This document shows positions 11,240 through 22,200 of a stretch of DNA of 64,000 bases, in pieces. Both the position numbers and the translations under genes were made by a program. Position 1 is the stretch's first letter; every line of letters starts with the position of its first letter. This DNA comes from Gigaspora margarita. Lineage: Eukaryota; Glomeromycota; Glomeromycetes; Diversisporales; Gigasporaceae. Location of the stretch: contig WTPW01000561.1 of the NCBI GenBank assembly GCA_009809945.1, forward strand, positions 144,592-208,591. The letters are read 5' to 3'. The notes under the pieces were generated by a model. That model did not search any database, was not told where the DNA came from, and worked only from the letters and a program-made list of their open reading frames with translations.

Positions 11240-11871
11240 GTGAAATTCATCTAAAGCCATCACTTTTTAATTGTAAAAATTTTTAAATTGTTATAACTCC
11301 TTAAAAACATAAGATATTTAAAATTTTTTGATAATTTAATAGCTTATTGTTTAAATTATTAAACTATCAATAAATTTTTTTAAATATCTTTTATTTTAAA
11401 CTATTATATTAATTTAAATTTATACATGATTCAAAAATTTTGGCATTTGGGGGGACATCAATAGAAAAGGGACAAATGATTTTTAGTAAAATTTTTTTAA
11501 TTTTTAAATTAAAATATCTTGACAACTACTTAACCAATTTTGATAAAAATTTTTTGATTTTAATCTTAGAATTATCTAGAATTAAAATAAAAAAAAATTT
11601 ATTAGATTTAATAAGATAGTTGACAAATATTTAAGCTCAAAGTTGAGAAAACTTTTAGTTAGAAAAAATTTGTCCCTTTTCTATTGACTTCCCCCCATTT
11701 ATATATAAAGGAACATAACAAAATTTGAATTTATTAACAAAACTTTAAATGTTATTAATTAACTTTACAATTGTATTAAGTTTTACTGCATTTTTATTGG
11801 ATAATTAGGTTATACTGCAGCTAAAAAATTGGTGCCTATATATAAATATGTTGGCTTTAGATGAATTCCAC
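11240..11871. mobile_element. TA-flanked TIR element interrupted by another MITE
   Basis: The left end gtgaaattcatctaaagcca and the reverse complement of the right end gtggaattcatctaaagcca differ by one base in 20. TATA flanks both ends, fitting a TA target. The 632-bp span includes the separate TIR element at 11449-11696. The original element was therefore about 380 bp and acted as a landing site. Confidence 0.75.
11449..11696. mobile_element. MITE with G6 termini, nested in 11240-11871
   Basis: The left end ggggggacatcaatagaaaa and the reverse complement of the right end ggggggaagtcaatagaaaa match except at two positions and run on through gggacaaat. The flanking tetramer attt is present on both sides (11445-11448, 11697-11700). 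The 248-bp sequence is a nearly continuous imperfect hairpin. Confidence 0.75.
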
Positions 11872-12110
11872 TATAATTTAAAAGTTTTTTTTTAAAATAA
11901 TTTAAAAAATAATAATATATATAATATTATATTAGCAAATTTATAATAGCATAATCTACATAAGGTCTTATGAACCATAATATAAGCAAAATATTTTGTA
12001 ATATATTTTGAAATATTTTGAAATATCAAATTTTCAAAATATAACAAAAGTAATTTCAAAATATTTCAAATTATATTATGAAATATTTTGAACCCTTTCA
12101 AAATATTTTA

Positions 12111-13140
12111 GGACTAGGAAACCAAGCTGGATTAGTAGATCTGTAACCTGGATCATGCATTAGACTGATTTTTCAAAATAGTTCAAAATGGTTCAATGAT
12201 GTTCAAATACTGTACTACAAGATTAGATTAGATCTTTTGTTTATAATTAGATCTTCTGTTTTTTTTTCACTTTTTTTGTTTCATTTTTTTATTTTAGCAC
12301 TTTACAAGAACATATTTGCAAGAAAACAAACAACTTTTTGAAACCTTGCACAAGCCAACCTATATTTTAGGACTAGAAAACCAAGCTGGATCAGTAGATC
12401 TATAACCTGGATCATGCAGTAGACTGATTTTTCAAAATAGTTCAAAATAGTTTGATGAGTTCAAATTTTGACCTACAAGACAGATTAGATCTTTTGTTTA
12501 TAATTAGATTTTCTATTTTGTTTTTTTTTGCTCTTGTTTTCATTTTGTTTTTATTTTTGTTTTGGTTTTTGATTTTGTTTCATTTTTTTTGTTTTTATTT
12601 TGTTTTTTTCAATTTTTTTTTATTTATTTATTTTTTAATTAATGATTTACAAGTAAATGAGAACTTAACACTAGGAGAATTGTTATATTAAAATATAGTA
12701 AAAAAATATTAAGTTAGAATCATGATTCCTATAGTATTATAATAATTTTTATCCTTAAATTACTTATAACTTTTTATCTATTTAACTAATTTTACCAATC
12801 TTATATCATTAGAATCACAAAAACTAGATTTACATCTTTAATTAGAAGCTCACAGAATATTAGCTTAATAAAAAATTAACTTTACTTAGTCAAGAATACT
12901 GATTTTGATATTTTATATATGTCACTATAGATTTTATTAATACAAATTCTCATTTATTCGTGGATCATTAATTAATTTTTTCATTTTATTTTTATTTCAG
13001 CACTTTACAAGAAACCTTTGCAAGAAAACAAACAACTTTTTGAAACCTTGTGCAAGCCAACCCAAAATCCTGATACTTTGCAAGAACACACAACTGATAT
13101 CTCTAGCAATTTTTAAATTTCCAAGAATGTTTCTTTAAAG
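12111..13140 (+). repeat. Diverged tandem duplication; possible terminal exon at its 3' end
   Basis: Segments 12111-12270 and 12370-12525 are direct copies (ggactag-aaaccaagctgg, aacctggatcatgcag, ttagatcttttgtttataat). Segments 12285-12360 and 12985-13065 are also direct copies (gcactttacaagaa, gcaagaaaacaaacaacttt). After a possible acceptor at tttatttcag (12990-12999) the frame reads ALYKKPLQENKQLFETLCKP and about 18 more residues to a stop near 13114, with aataaa at about 13141. A duplicated last exon is possible, but no upstream exon was recognised. Confidence 0.4.
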
Positions 13141-13242
13141 TAATAAAGATTTAGTTAGGACTTTATTTATTTTTTTGTTTGATATAATTTGTTTTTGTTT
13201 TTTGTTTTTTTTTAAATTTGGTTTATTAATTTATTTTTTCTA

Positions 13243-13594
13243 CAGTATGGGACAGCTAAAGATATCCACTTTTTTATATATAAAATCTAAAAATGCTTAT
13301 AACTTAAAAACAAATAACTTTTAAAAAAATCTGTCTTACAAATTTGTTGCTTTTAGTCTAAGTTACAATTCTGCTAAAATAGATTTTTATTTTTATTATA
13401 AAATTAAAAAGTTTTTAGAGTTTAAAGTTTATATATAATTAAAAATTTGGCATTTAATATGTAAAAAAAATATTTATATATTTTTAACCAATTAGTATTC
13501 ATTACACAAAAAATAGACAATCATATTTGATTACATAATCTCAAATTTGGTGCTTTTTTTAAAAAAAGTAGATATCTTTAACTGTCCCATACTA
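13243..13594. mobile_element. Tc1/mariner-like MITE (cagtatgggacag TIR)
   Basis: The left end cagtatgggacagctaaaga and the reverse complement of the right end tagtatgggacagttaaaga match at 18 of 20 bases and continue through tatc(c/t)acttttt. Both ends are bordered by TA (13241-13242, 13595-13596). CAGT-led TIRs with a TA target are characteristic of Tc1/mariner. 352 bp, no transposase. Confidence 0.8.
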
Positions 13595-13606
13595 TACTAA
13601 TTTTTT

Positions 13607-14492
13607 TAGATTCATCTTCTAATTCAGCAGTCTGTTCAATCCACTTGGCTAAGAATTTCAAAGCAAACTTGGTATCAGTCTTGTGTAGTTGTCATTCTAC
13701 ATATAAAATGAAATGTTCATCTTTTTTTTTGGTCAAATTTGCAAAAAACCTCCATTTTTTACAAAGCAGCTTGTACAAATAAAATGAGGTTTATAATTAA
13801 TAAGTGATTTTTTTGATAGATCTCCATATTCAGTCATTGTTGAGCACTTGAACAAACCAATACATAGTGCTTGAATTGTGCATTCACACACTTTCTATGT
13901 ATGCAATATACATGTTTTATCTCATGTAAAAAATATTTTGGTTTATTACAAAATAGACAGCAATATAAGCTTATTAAACTTTTAATAGACTTTTCTTTTT
14001 TTGATTCAAATTCATATACAGTTCTTTGATCAAAGTTTAGCTAGTGCAAACAAATTCTTAGTGCTGAAATATCATATTTAACATCTTTTATAGCTTGAGA
14101 ATTGATTTCTCATGCAACAGATAGTTGCTTTAAATAATGGTCTCCTGGTTCAGTACATTTTTGAATTATATTATGATTATGGCCATTGTCAACAATAACA
14201 CAATGTGCTGTTTTAACATTACATTTGCGATAGGAGGCACTGGTTGTTCAAATTTTTTAAATATTTCTGTTTTATCATTATTTTGAAGAATTTTATTATC
14301 ACTTTCAAATAGTTTATTATCTGACTTATTAATTGATTGAGTCATGCTTTCTTGCAAATTTTTCAATGAATAATAATCAAATATGAGTGTTTCATTATAT
14401 ATTTCATGTTCAATACTTGTATCAAATTCTTGACTAAACTCATCATAAACCTCTTCATCTTCAGATAAAACTTCATACAAAAATTCTTCCAT
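13607..14492 (-). pseudogene. Decayed cysteine-rich protein gene, family unknown
   Basis: An ATG at 14492-14490 (MEEFLYEVLSEDEEVYDEF...) opens an acidic N-terminus of about 85 codons. A frameshift near 14230 then leads into RKCNVKTAHCVIVDNGHNHN and a long coding-like frame with a TGA at 14112-14110, a TAG at 14043-14041, and CCLFCNKPKYF and HRKCVNAQFKHYVLVC stretches. Another shift near 13836 leads into INYKPHFICTSCFVKNGG and FALKFLAKWIEQTAE. Paired cysteines (CCxxC, CxxC) and histidines suggest zinc binding. The early stops fall where Trp would fit, so TGG to TGA/TAG mutation is likely. I do not recognise the family. It could be a transposon-encoded or multicopy host protein. Confidence 0.55.
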
Positions 14493-16514
14493 AATTGCTA
14501 TTTATTTGTTTTTTTATAAAAATGGATAATACTAATAATTTTTTCAATATTATTTTTTTGCAGTATGGAAGATGAATATAAGAAGTATTTATAATAATTT
14601 GTCTTGGATTTGTCCATCCATCAACAAATAATATATTAATATTTTAAGTATATTATTCAAATTTAGCCCTTCTAATCATTAACATATTGGGCAGTCAACA
14701 CTCTAAACTAAACCTATATATATCTAACTAACTAGTTTATCTCGAACAAAAAAGGTTAAAAATATTTAATTTATACCAACATAATATAGATAGTACATTT
14801 TAAATAAAATTTTTTTATGTACTGACATTTACTTGGTTATATTAATTCGATTTTATTGAGTTTTTTTATTTACTTCACAGAAAACATAATTCATAATTGA
14901 TTAATTCATGAACAAAAGTCCATTTCATAAAAAATTGCTAATTTCACAAACAAATTAATTCTAGTTATTGTTATTAGAGTTAAGTTTAGGTTTAATGTTT
15001 ATTTATTTATTTATTTATTATATATTAATTGTTTCTTTTATTTCATAAGTATCAACAATACAATATTAATTATATTATATAGTTAATAGATGCGAAAGAT
15101 CTGAAGAATCAGCATTTTTATATAACAATTATAGCTATTATCATAATTCCTTTGCCAATTTGGTTAAGTTCTTGATTTGGCATGATCCGTATAATAAAAT
15201 AATTAATAAAAGCTATTTTTGTATCATACTATAATCATTTGACAATTGTTATAGCAATAATGTCAATAATTTTAAATTTTCATTTGAATGCTTGTCTAAC
15301 ATGTTTGCCATGCTTAGTTTGTACAAAAATTATGAAATGGCAACCATTAAACCTTAACAAGAAAAGTAAAAAGGAATCAAATATAAATAAGACTTTTATA
15401 ACAAAAATATTACTGAGCAGGTGCCACTATTAAAAAAGTTAAATATGTTCATAAATTGTCAACTAGTATGATAGTGGAATGCAACATATGGTGCACTTTG
15501 TACGAGGCATTGAGTTGAAAGCATAAAATGCATATGGTAAAAGTTGCGCTATAAAAAAAAAAACTTTGAATTGTAGTCCAGACAAGATTTATCGAATTAT
15601 TACATGATCTATGTGATCCATGTGATTTACGTAATGTTCAATCATGGTTGGGATTATGAAATAATTTGGTGGTAATGGATCAGTATGGGAAATTAATACA
15701 AAAGTTTATCAAATTATAATAGTGTTGCATGAAAAATGTCATAATAGATTAAAAGTTAAATAGCATATATTAGTAAATAATTAAAAGTCAAAAGGATTGT
15801 ATGATCAAAATATTATGTAATTGAAGGCAAAAAAAAAAAGTATAAAAGAATAGGAAAAATAAAGAATTAACGTGTGCGCTTTTCACCATAATAAGAATAT
15901 CGCATCTAATACACTTTAATAAATACTAAATTGTACCAGTAAAGGACTTATGACTAAGTGCGTTTGCTCTACTTTTGAGATAGATATTAGTAGCAGTAAC
16001 TACTATTGACACCGTTGGCACTGGGTTAAAATGGATCTTGGGTATATCAAGAATGCATAATGAATTAAATAAATGAAATCAAAGTAAAAATTTTTTATGT
16101 TTATATTATTTATATATTTTTCATCTTCAACAAGATATAAAAAATAATTAGAAATAAATATTTTTGTTTGAATCAGGTGTCAAATTGACTATTTAATCAA
16201 GTAATTTTATCATAGTACAGATTTTTTATATTACATAAATGTAAATCAATTTATCACTATACAATAAAATAAGGCTATTGCTATTACATTATACAATAAG
16301 ACTTACTTCTATACTTTAAAATGTATCAAATGATTATATAGATATACAATTACTTTAAAATTGTTACTAGTTATTTACATAAAGTTAAAGAAGCTATGTT
16401 TTTATTTTTTTTTATTAATATGTGGGGTTTGGAGTTTCACTTTAAAAAGTGCTTAAAAATCCATTAATTAGGATGATAAAAATTATTCTAAACATATAAG
16501 TCAAAACTTACAGC
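14493..16514. other. Intergenic DNA, no gene supported
   Basis: AT-rich. A (ttta)n run lies at about 14999-15020. Short frames here have no recognisable domain or coding-like composition. The string caagatataaaaaataatta at about 16130 recurs near 17480 and, in part, 17885, marking a diverged dispersed repeat. Confidence 0.45.
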
Positions 16515-17127
16515 TAATTTCAAAAAGGTGTAATTAAGCAATTTTTATCATATGAATAAAAATGAGAAATCAGAAAATCAGGAAATTAGATTATTAATCA
16601 AAATTAATCTTTTTATTTATATAATAATAATGATAAATCAAATAAATTATTTTTATCATCATATTCAATGGATGCTCAATTTACAAAACTTGAATATAAG
16701 CGAGGAACTTGCTTCAGATACCAGATGTGTTTATATTGTGGAATTAACTTACAGCAACAAAAATGCAATTGTATATTAACTTAAGCACCACACAAACATA
16801 ATTGAACTAATATTGTCAAGTATGCATACACAAGAATTTTTAATCAAGTTCTTACTATATGCTAGAGGCATTCTAAAGAGTTATTTTTAGTGAATGCCAT
16901 TAAAACTAAATTAAAATCTAAAAATTGGGCTATTAAAGATTTATCTTTAACTTTACTCAGTATTTCTAGCAGGGCTATAAAAACAGTAATTGCCAGGAAA
17001 TCTTAAAGAATCTTTGATATTACCAAGTTTTACAAAGCAAATTTTTTTAAAAAAGAGGAAATTGGGGAAATTGCCCTGATTTCCCATAATATAGTGATAT
17101 TCACCTGTGTACACCTTTTTGAAATTA
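16515..17127. mobile_element. Possible TA-flanked TIR element, 18-bp perfect ends
   Basis: taatttcaaaaaggtgta at 16515-16532 is exactly inverted at 17110-17127. The terminal TA could be the target duplication. TIR similarity does not extend beyond about 18 bases. Plus-strand frame fragments at about 16835-17155 (SKNWAIKDLSLTLLSISSRA, FYKANFFKKEEIGEIALIS) look weakly coding and hold two stops, so a captured or decayed gene piece may lie inside. Confidence 0.4.
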
Positions 17128-18369
17128 GAACTTTAGTAAAAAATAAAATGTAGTCACTTTGAAACAGTTCTGATAAACAATTTTCAATTAAAAAAAATTG
17201 GAAAAATAAGTGCGAGAATTTGTGCTTTTCTTAAAAATTAAGTAAAGTAAAATTACATTCGATTAATTATTTTAATTTTTTGATAAAAATCTGATTATAA
17301 TAAAAAGATCAATATAACTAACATAGTTTTGATTAAATAGTCGATATGATATCCAATAAATCTTGTCAAAGAATAGGTCTCGAAATTTAGTTTAATTTTT
17401 TTTAAAAACGAATTTGTTGTCTTCGACTAAAAATTATTTCTGCAGTTATTTCTTGTCGAATGCTCTTTTCTTCTATTTTTCACAAGATATAAAAAATAAT
17501 TAGAATGAATAAATGCCTTCATTGAATAAAAATGGATCTTATATTTATTTTATTTTTCAGTATCAGATCTCATATAATTTTTATCACGTTATGTACAAAG
17601 TACATTCTTGTGCAAGCCATTATAAATTACGACTTCAAAGTTAGTCTACTTCCAGTTAATATTTCTACCAAATCCACAGTTGTCAATTGCTGACTATAAG
17701 CTGTCGACCCAATAAGGCATATAAAGCATAACACCATAAACATTCTTGTTAAAGAAAGTTCTTTCAAAAGTATCAAGTCTACCAAATAAATAAGACTGCC
17801 AATTGTTGGGATGCCATGTGAAAAGAAATGAAATAATGGAAATTATATTTCTGAACCTATTTTTGCAAATTTTTCTTTTGTTGAAAAATAATTAGAATGA
17901 AAAATAAGTAGAAATGAATAAATGCCTTCATTTGAATGAAAAAGAACAAGATGAACTTATATAACGTTCCTGGTTTTAGCGCCACTGCATCGTGCAGCTA
18001 CCCTAATATTGTATATTATTAATAAGAAATAGATCTATTATTAGTTGAGATTTGATGTGAACAAACTCGAACCAATAATAGTTCTGAATTCTTTTAACGC
18101 TCCTTGAAATTCATAATCTCGACTGAGCATGTGTATTTTTGCTTAAAAAGTTTCAAAGCAAGAAGGTTCGGTCGCATTGCAAGTACTATATAAAATAGAA
18201 CGAAAGCCTATTTTTGAGGGCATGATCTTTCTCGGCTTTATTTTTTTCTTGCTTAAAGCTACAAATCAATAAAGTATTTGTATAGCTAAGCAATTTTATC
18301 TAGTCTTGTGAGTGCGGTTTCCTTTAAGAAACCCCTGAAAATGGCAATTAAAAAAAGCCTACCAATCTG
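17128..18369. other. Intergenic DNA with a diverged direct repeat
   Basis: Strings of the type aataattagaatgaataaatgccttcatt occur at about 17488-17525 and 17885-17935. No gene was supported. Confidence 0.4.
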
Positions 18370-18483
18370 ACACACTTTTAATAAGAAAGGAGAAAAAATT
18401 AGGACTTTCACTATCAACTGCGATATTTTAATTCGGAAATTTTGACGTCTGCTATGGTTTTTACTTATTATAAAATATATATG

Positions 18484-18665
18484 CAGTTAAACCTCTCCAA
18501 ACCGGTATGCATTGTGGACAGGTTTTGTATCGATATTGAGAGGTTATCGGATTGAAAACATTACAAACTATTAGATTTATATAACTGGAACGGACTTGGT
18601 AGATTAATTTTTTATCAGATTTGGCAGGTTATCGGTTTTGACAGGATCGGTTTTGTTTCTAAAAT
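18484..18665. mobile_element. Remnant of a Tc1/pogo-like element (cagttaaacctctcc end)
   Basis: The sequence from cagttaaacctctccaaacc to about ggttttgtttc is absent from copies B and C of the duplicated segment. It is related to 60622-60925 (shared: gtatc-atatt, cggactt-gtagattaattttt, tcagatttgg). CAGT-led ends with an aacctct motif are seen in pogo/Tc1-type TIRs. No right TIR is recognisable here, so the copy is truncated. Confidence 0.5.
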
Positions 18666-19258
18666 ACTTAAAAATTTTATGCTTGACAGATTAGCATTAC
18701 TAATATTAATGGGACAAAAAAAAGTTTTATTTGCATACATTCTTGATAAGGATTTAAAAATACTTTTCCAAAATAGAACAATTGGCTTTTGGAGATATTA
18801 TTTAACTTTGTCAAGAACAATATATAAAAATCATCTTTTGTTCATCAGAAATCTATCAAAACGATATGTTTGATTTTTGCATCAGAAAAGAAAAAGTCAC
18901 AGAAATAACGAACAATTGTGTATTTTATAGTACATTTTCAACTTCCTGAATCGTAAATAGCCCAGTAAATCTATCCAGCTACTATTTTTCACAATGGTAC
19001 AATATCATTTATTCAGATCAAAAACATCACATGCTATAAAACAGTGATGATGTTTTTTGATGCCATGGAAACAGGTATTATATGTGGATATATTATATGA
19101 AAAATACTAAATTTGAAAATAAAAGAACACCTCTTCGTAGTTTACAATTCAAAATTTCAAAATTTAAATACGCGATATACCACTAAATAATTTATGTTTT
19201 CTAATATGAACATTTGTGATCGAATGAATCTTTTTTTTTTATGATTCCTGGAACCCAC

Positions 19259-19381
19259 TAGTGATGCCTGGCGAAATGACGAAACTTGACGAAACCATAA
19301 GTTTCGTCATTGACGAAACTCGACGAAACTTATGGTTTCGTCATTTCGTCAAGGCAAAATTAGTTTCGCCAGGCATCTATA
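19259..19381. mobile_element. 123-bp hAT-type MITE, perfect 8-bp duplication and empty paralogous site
   Basis: Nearly the whole element is a hairpin. The ends tagtgatgcctggcgaaa and (inverse) tatagatgcctggcgaaa are flanked by gaacccac on both sides (19251-19258, 19382-19389). The paralogous place in copy C (about 42756) reads ctggaacccacacaaaactc with one gaacccac and no insert, so the insertion came after the segment duplicated. It lies about 160 bases beyond the stop codon of the kinase gene. Confidence 0.9.
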
Positions 19382-19538
19382 GAACCCACACAAAACTCCT
19401 GCTGGAAATTTATCTTGCCTATTGTTGGACTTAAATTCCTTTCCTCTGTTTCAGAAATTAACATAGTAATCATCTATAATCATGATTAATGCTACTAAAA
19501 TTGTATATCAGATTTACGAATTAGAATTATTAATAGAA

Positions 19539-21209
19539 TTATTCAATTGTCAAATCTTGCAATTTACTATCGATTGGGTTTGTATCTATCAATTTACTAG
19601 AATAATAATAATTCGGATGTTTTGGTTCAACCGATTCTGGTTTAATTTTATCAGCTTCTAAGATTTGATTCTTAACATCGTTATCATCTTGGTTCATTTC
19701 ATTTAACCAATGATCCACCTTGTTAACAATTGTAGCAGCGGTTGGTCGCTTATCAGGATCATGATCCATGCAACTGTTAGCTAATCTAACATAAAATTCC
19801 GGAGCATGAGTACATTTAGGTCTTGTTCTATTAATGATCTTAAATTGAAGATTAGTATCAAACGGAATTCCATCATAAGCTCTTCTTCCTGTTGATATTT
19901 CAGACATAATGATCCCAAGACTGTAAATATCTGATGATTTTGTATATGATTGACCTAGTAGAACTTCAGGAGCTATATAAGGCATAACTCCGTAAACTTT
20001 TCCTTCTTTTTTTCCTCCTGAAAGACCTAGATCTGTGATGTAAGCACTATCTAGCTCACTTTGCAAAATGTTTCCAATGTGCAAATCACTATGAACAAGT
20101 TCTTGAGAATGAATTGATTCGAGATCCGAAGCAATACAGTACAAAATATTTAATTTATTTTTCCAACTCATCTTTGATACTTGCTCAAGATTCTGACTTA
20201 ATGATCCTTCAATCGCATATCTCATTGCGATGATATAATCATTATTTTTCGATACACCAAAACATTCTAAAAAAGATGGATTGTCATAGCCAATTTCACA
20301 ATAATTCTTCAACTCATTAACAAAGTCTTTAGTATTATCGCACGATCCACGAATCTCTTTGAGTGCGATAGGTACAAAACTATTATTAATTCTATCAAAC
20401 CAAAGTGCATAATATACTGTTGCAAAGCCACCTTTTCCAATTTCTTCTATATCTTTAAAATCACAGTAATCAATCCAAGATAATTTATATTTATCATCAT
20501 CTAGTACGTTTTTAAGGCCAGGATCAATATCAAGTGATTTATTAATTTTACTAGTTTTCAAAAGATTTCTGTATTTTCGAAACCAATGATTTGCACTCTG
20601 AATATCTCTTTGTACTCCGATACCGTTACGATAAAAAAAAGCAACATTTTTCATACTACTCATTCCACCCATATCAGCAGATTTCTTAAAATATTCAAAT
20701 GCTTTATTATAATCTTTTTCTACTCCGATTCCGTCAGCATAACATGTACCGACACTATTTATCCCACCAATATGACCCATATTTGCAGATTTCATATAAT
20801 ATTTGAATGCTTCCTGAAAATTTGTTTCGACTCCAATTCCATGTCTATAACAAAGACCGACTCCAAATATTCCATCAGCATCACCCATATCTGCGGCTTT
20901 TTTGTAATATTCAAAAGCTTTCTTCTCATATTTTTCGACTCCGATTCCATGTCGATAACAATAACCAACATTATAAGTTGCACTTGCATTGCCTAATTCA
21001 GCAGCTTTCATATAATATTCAAAAGCTTTCTTCTCATCTTTTTCAACTCCGATTCCATTATCATAACAAATACCAACATTATAAATAGCAAGTGCATTTC
21101 CTAATTCAACAGCTTTCATATAATATTCAAAAGCTTTCTTCTCACCTTTTTCAACTCCAAATCCATGTTGATAATTATAACCGAGTTCACATAGTTTATT
21201 AGAATCCAT
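19539..21209 (-). CDS. Sel1-repeat protein kinase (TKL-like), copy A
   Basis: Single-exon frame of 556 codons. The ATG at 21209-21207 (MDSNKLCELGYNYQHG) was chosen because it has a good context (aaaacaATGG) and is conserved in all three copies. Residues 3-215 form six Sel1 repeats of 36 residues (pattern xxVGYCYxxGIGVEKDxxKAFEYYxKAAELG), a helical scaffold for binding partners. A linker is followed by a protein kinase domain (about 250-500): glycine loop IGKGGFATV (257-265), Lys284 in IALKEI, catalytic loop HSDLHxGN with Asp375 and Asn380, DLG 393-395, and APE 413-415. HRD is changed to HSD and DFG to DLG, as in some tyrosine-kinase-like families, but the catalytic Lys, Asp, Asn and metal-binding Asp remain. 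The C-terminal 50 residues are acidic and unstructured. No signal peptide or membrane span, so probably cytosolic signalling. Substrate unknown. Confidence 0.93.
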   Translation of the reverse strand: MDSNKLCELGYNYQHGFGVEKGEKKAFEYYMKAVELGNALAIYNVGICYDNGIGVEKDEKKAFEYYMKAAELGNASATYNVGYCYRHGIGVEKYEKKAFEYYKKAADMGDADGIFGVGLCYRHGIGVETNFQEAFKYYMKSANMGHIGGINSVGTCYADGIGVEKDYNKAFEYFKKSADMGGMSSMKNVAFFYRNGIGVQRDIQSANHWFRKYRNLLKTSKINKSLDIDPGLKNVLDDDKYKLSWIDYCDFKDIEEIGKGGFATVYYALWFDRINNSFVPIALKEIRGSCDNTKDFVNELKNYCEIGYDNPSFLECFGVSKNNDYIIAMRYAIEGSLSQNLEQVSKMSWKNKLNILYCIASDLESIHSQELVHSDLHIGNILQSELDSAYITDLGLSGGKKEGKVYGVMPYIAPEVLLGQSYTKSSDIYSLGIIMSEISTGRRAYDGIPFDTNLQFKIINRTRPKCTHAPEFYVRLANSCMDHDPDKRPTAATIVNKVDHWLNEMNQDDNDVKNQILEADKIKPESVEPKHPNYYYSSKLIDTNPIDSKLQDLTIE

Positions 21210-21965
21210 TGTTTTAGCATAAAAAACAAAGCGTCCGAAAAACAAATATAAAAGTTAAATATAAAATGATTTTTAATATTTACAAATTAGGATTAATGAA
21301 AGCAGTATCACGTAGTAAAAATATCATGTGCATGCTTACAAATATTTGTTTATTGATCTTTTACTATATGTATAATCTTGTGTTTGGGTTCGTTGAGCAG
21401 TTAACATTAACTAACAAGTTTTTATATGAATTGGATTACGGTTTATAGATTCAATATATTGTAAGATATTTACTGTAGGCAAGTAAATCTAAGTTTTATC
21501 ATTGTAAATTATGATTTGATATATAGAATTATAAAAAAAAAATTGTACAAGTTCCTATTTACGACTTCAATTAATCCTAATTATTACATCATATCCACCT
21601 TTACTTGTTACTTCTGTCTTTGAATAGTTTATCTGACCTCTCATTTATAATTGATATTAAAATTAATTTACGGGATTAATTTTGTATTCATTCCTTATTT
21701 CTTTTTGTCGTAACAGTTATAATCACAAACTTATCATCGGTCATAAAAAAATCAATCTTTAAAATAAAAAGTTTTTCTATAAACCATTCTTTGCATAAAA
21801 GAAACCAAATTGATTACATACCTACTTATAAAATAGGCTTACCTGTAAACTTTTAAAATATCAAAGTTATTTAACGTTATTGCATTTAATTTGTAACTGT
21901 TTTTTAATTCGTGTAAATTTTAATATTTTATGATCTTTGCTCACGACGTTCATTTATATTGCAAG
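21210..21965 (-). promoter_or_regulatory. Conserved 5' flank of Sel1-kinase copy A
   Basis: The first 300-400 bases upstream of the ATG are shared with copies B and C (aaatataaaatgattttta, catgtgc(a/g)tgcttacaaatat, gatcttttactatatgtata). This is the expected place of the promoter. No proven TATA box or factor site can be named. Similarity reflects duplication as well as any constraint. Confidence 0.4.
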
Positions 21966-22200
21966 CAGTGTCTGAAATTCAATTTTTAAATTAGTTGCGG
22001 GCTGCAACTAAATAAAAAAAAATAGTTGCGGATTATAAGAATTTATAAAAATTTAGTTGCGCGTATAAGCATTTAATCAAAATTTATAAGTAAAATTTGC
22101 AAATTTATGTGCGGAATTTGCATATGCACTTCAGATTTTGGTTGCGGAAATTTAAAATTTGTTGCGGTCCGCAGACTCCGCAACCCAATTTCAGACACTG
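21966..22200. mobile_element. 235-bp hAT-type MITE (cagtgtctgaaatt TIR)
   Basis: The ends cagtgtctgaaattcaattt and (inverse) cagtgtctgaaattgggttg share 14 bases. Flanking octamers attgcaag are identical (21958-21965, 22201-22208). Copy C at about 45597 has the uninterrupted sequence atcgcaagtactgaaaat. Subterminal motifs ttgcgg and ttgcgc recur, as in hAT transposase binding regions. It lies about 760 bases upstream of the copy A start codon. Confidence 0.9.

Noticed and set aside
12452..12691. Phe/Leu-rich open frame resembling a membrane protein
   Set aside because: Produced by T-rich low-complexity DNA in all frames; no start context or homologue-like pattern.
17690..17790. Minus-strand text NVYGVMLYMPYW resembling the kinase activation loop VYGVMPYIAPE
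   Set aside because: Only about ten residues match and no other kinase motif is found on either side, so chance is likely.
20586..21088. Open frames on the plus strand and in other frames opposite the Sel1 repeats (also 33380-33583, 43949-44359)
   Set aside because: They are antisense or shifted readings of the repeated Sel1 coding sequence and have no domain of their own.
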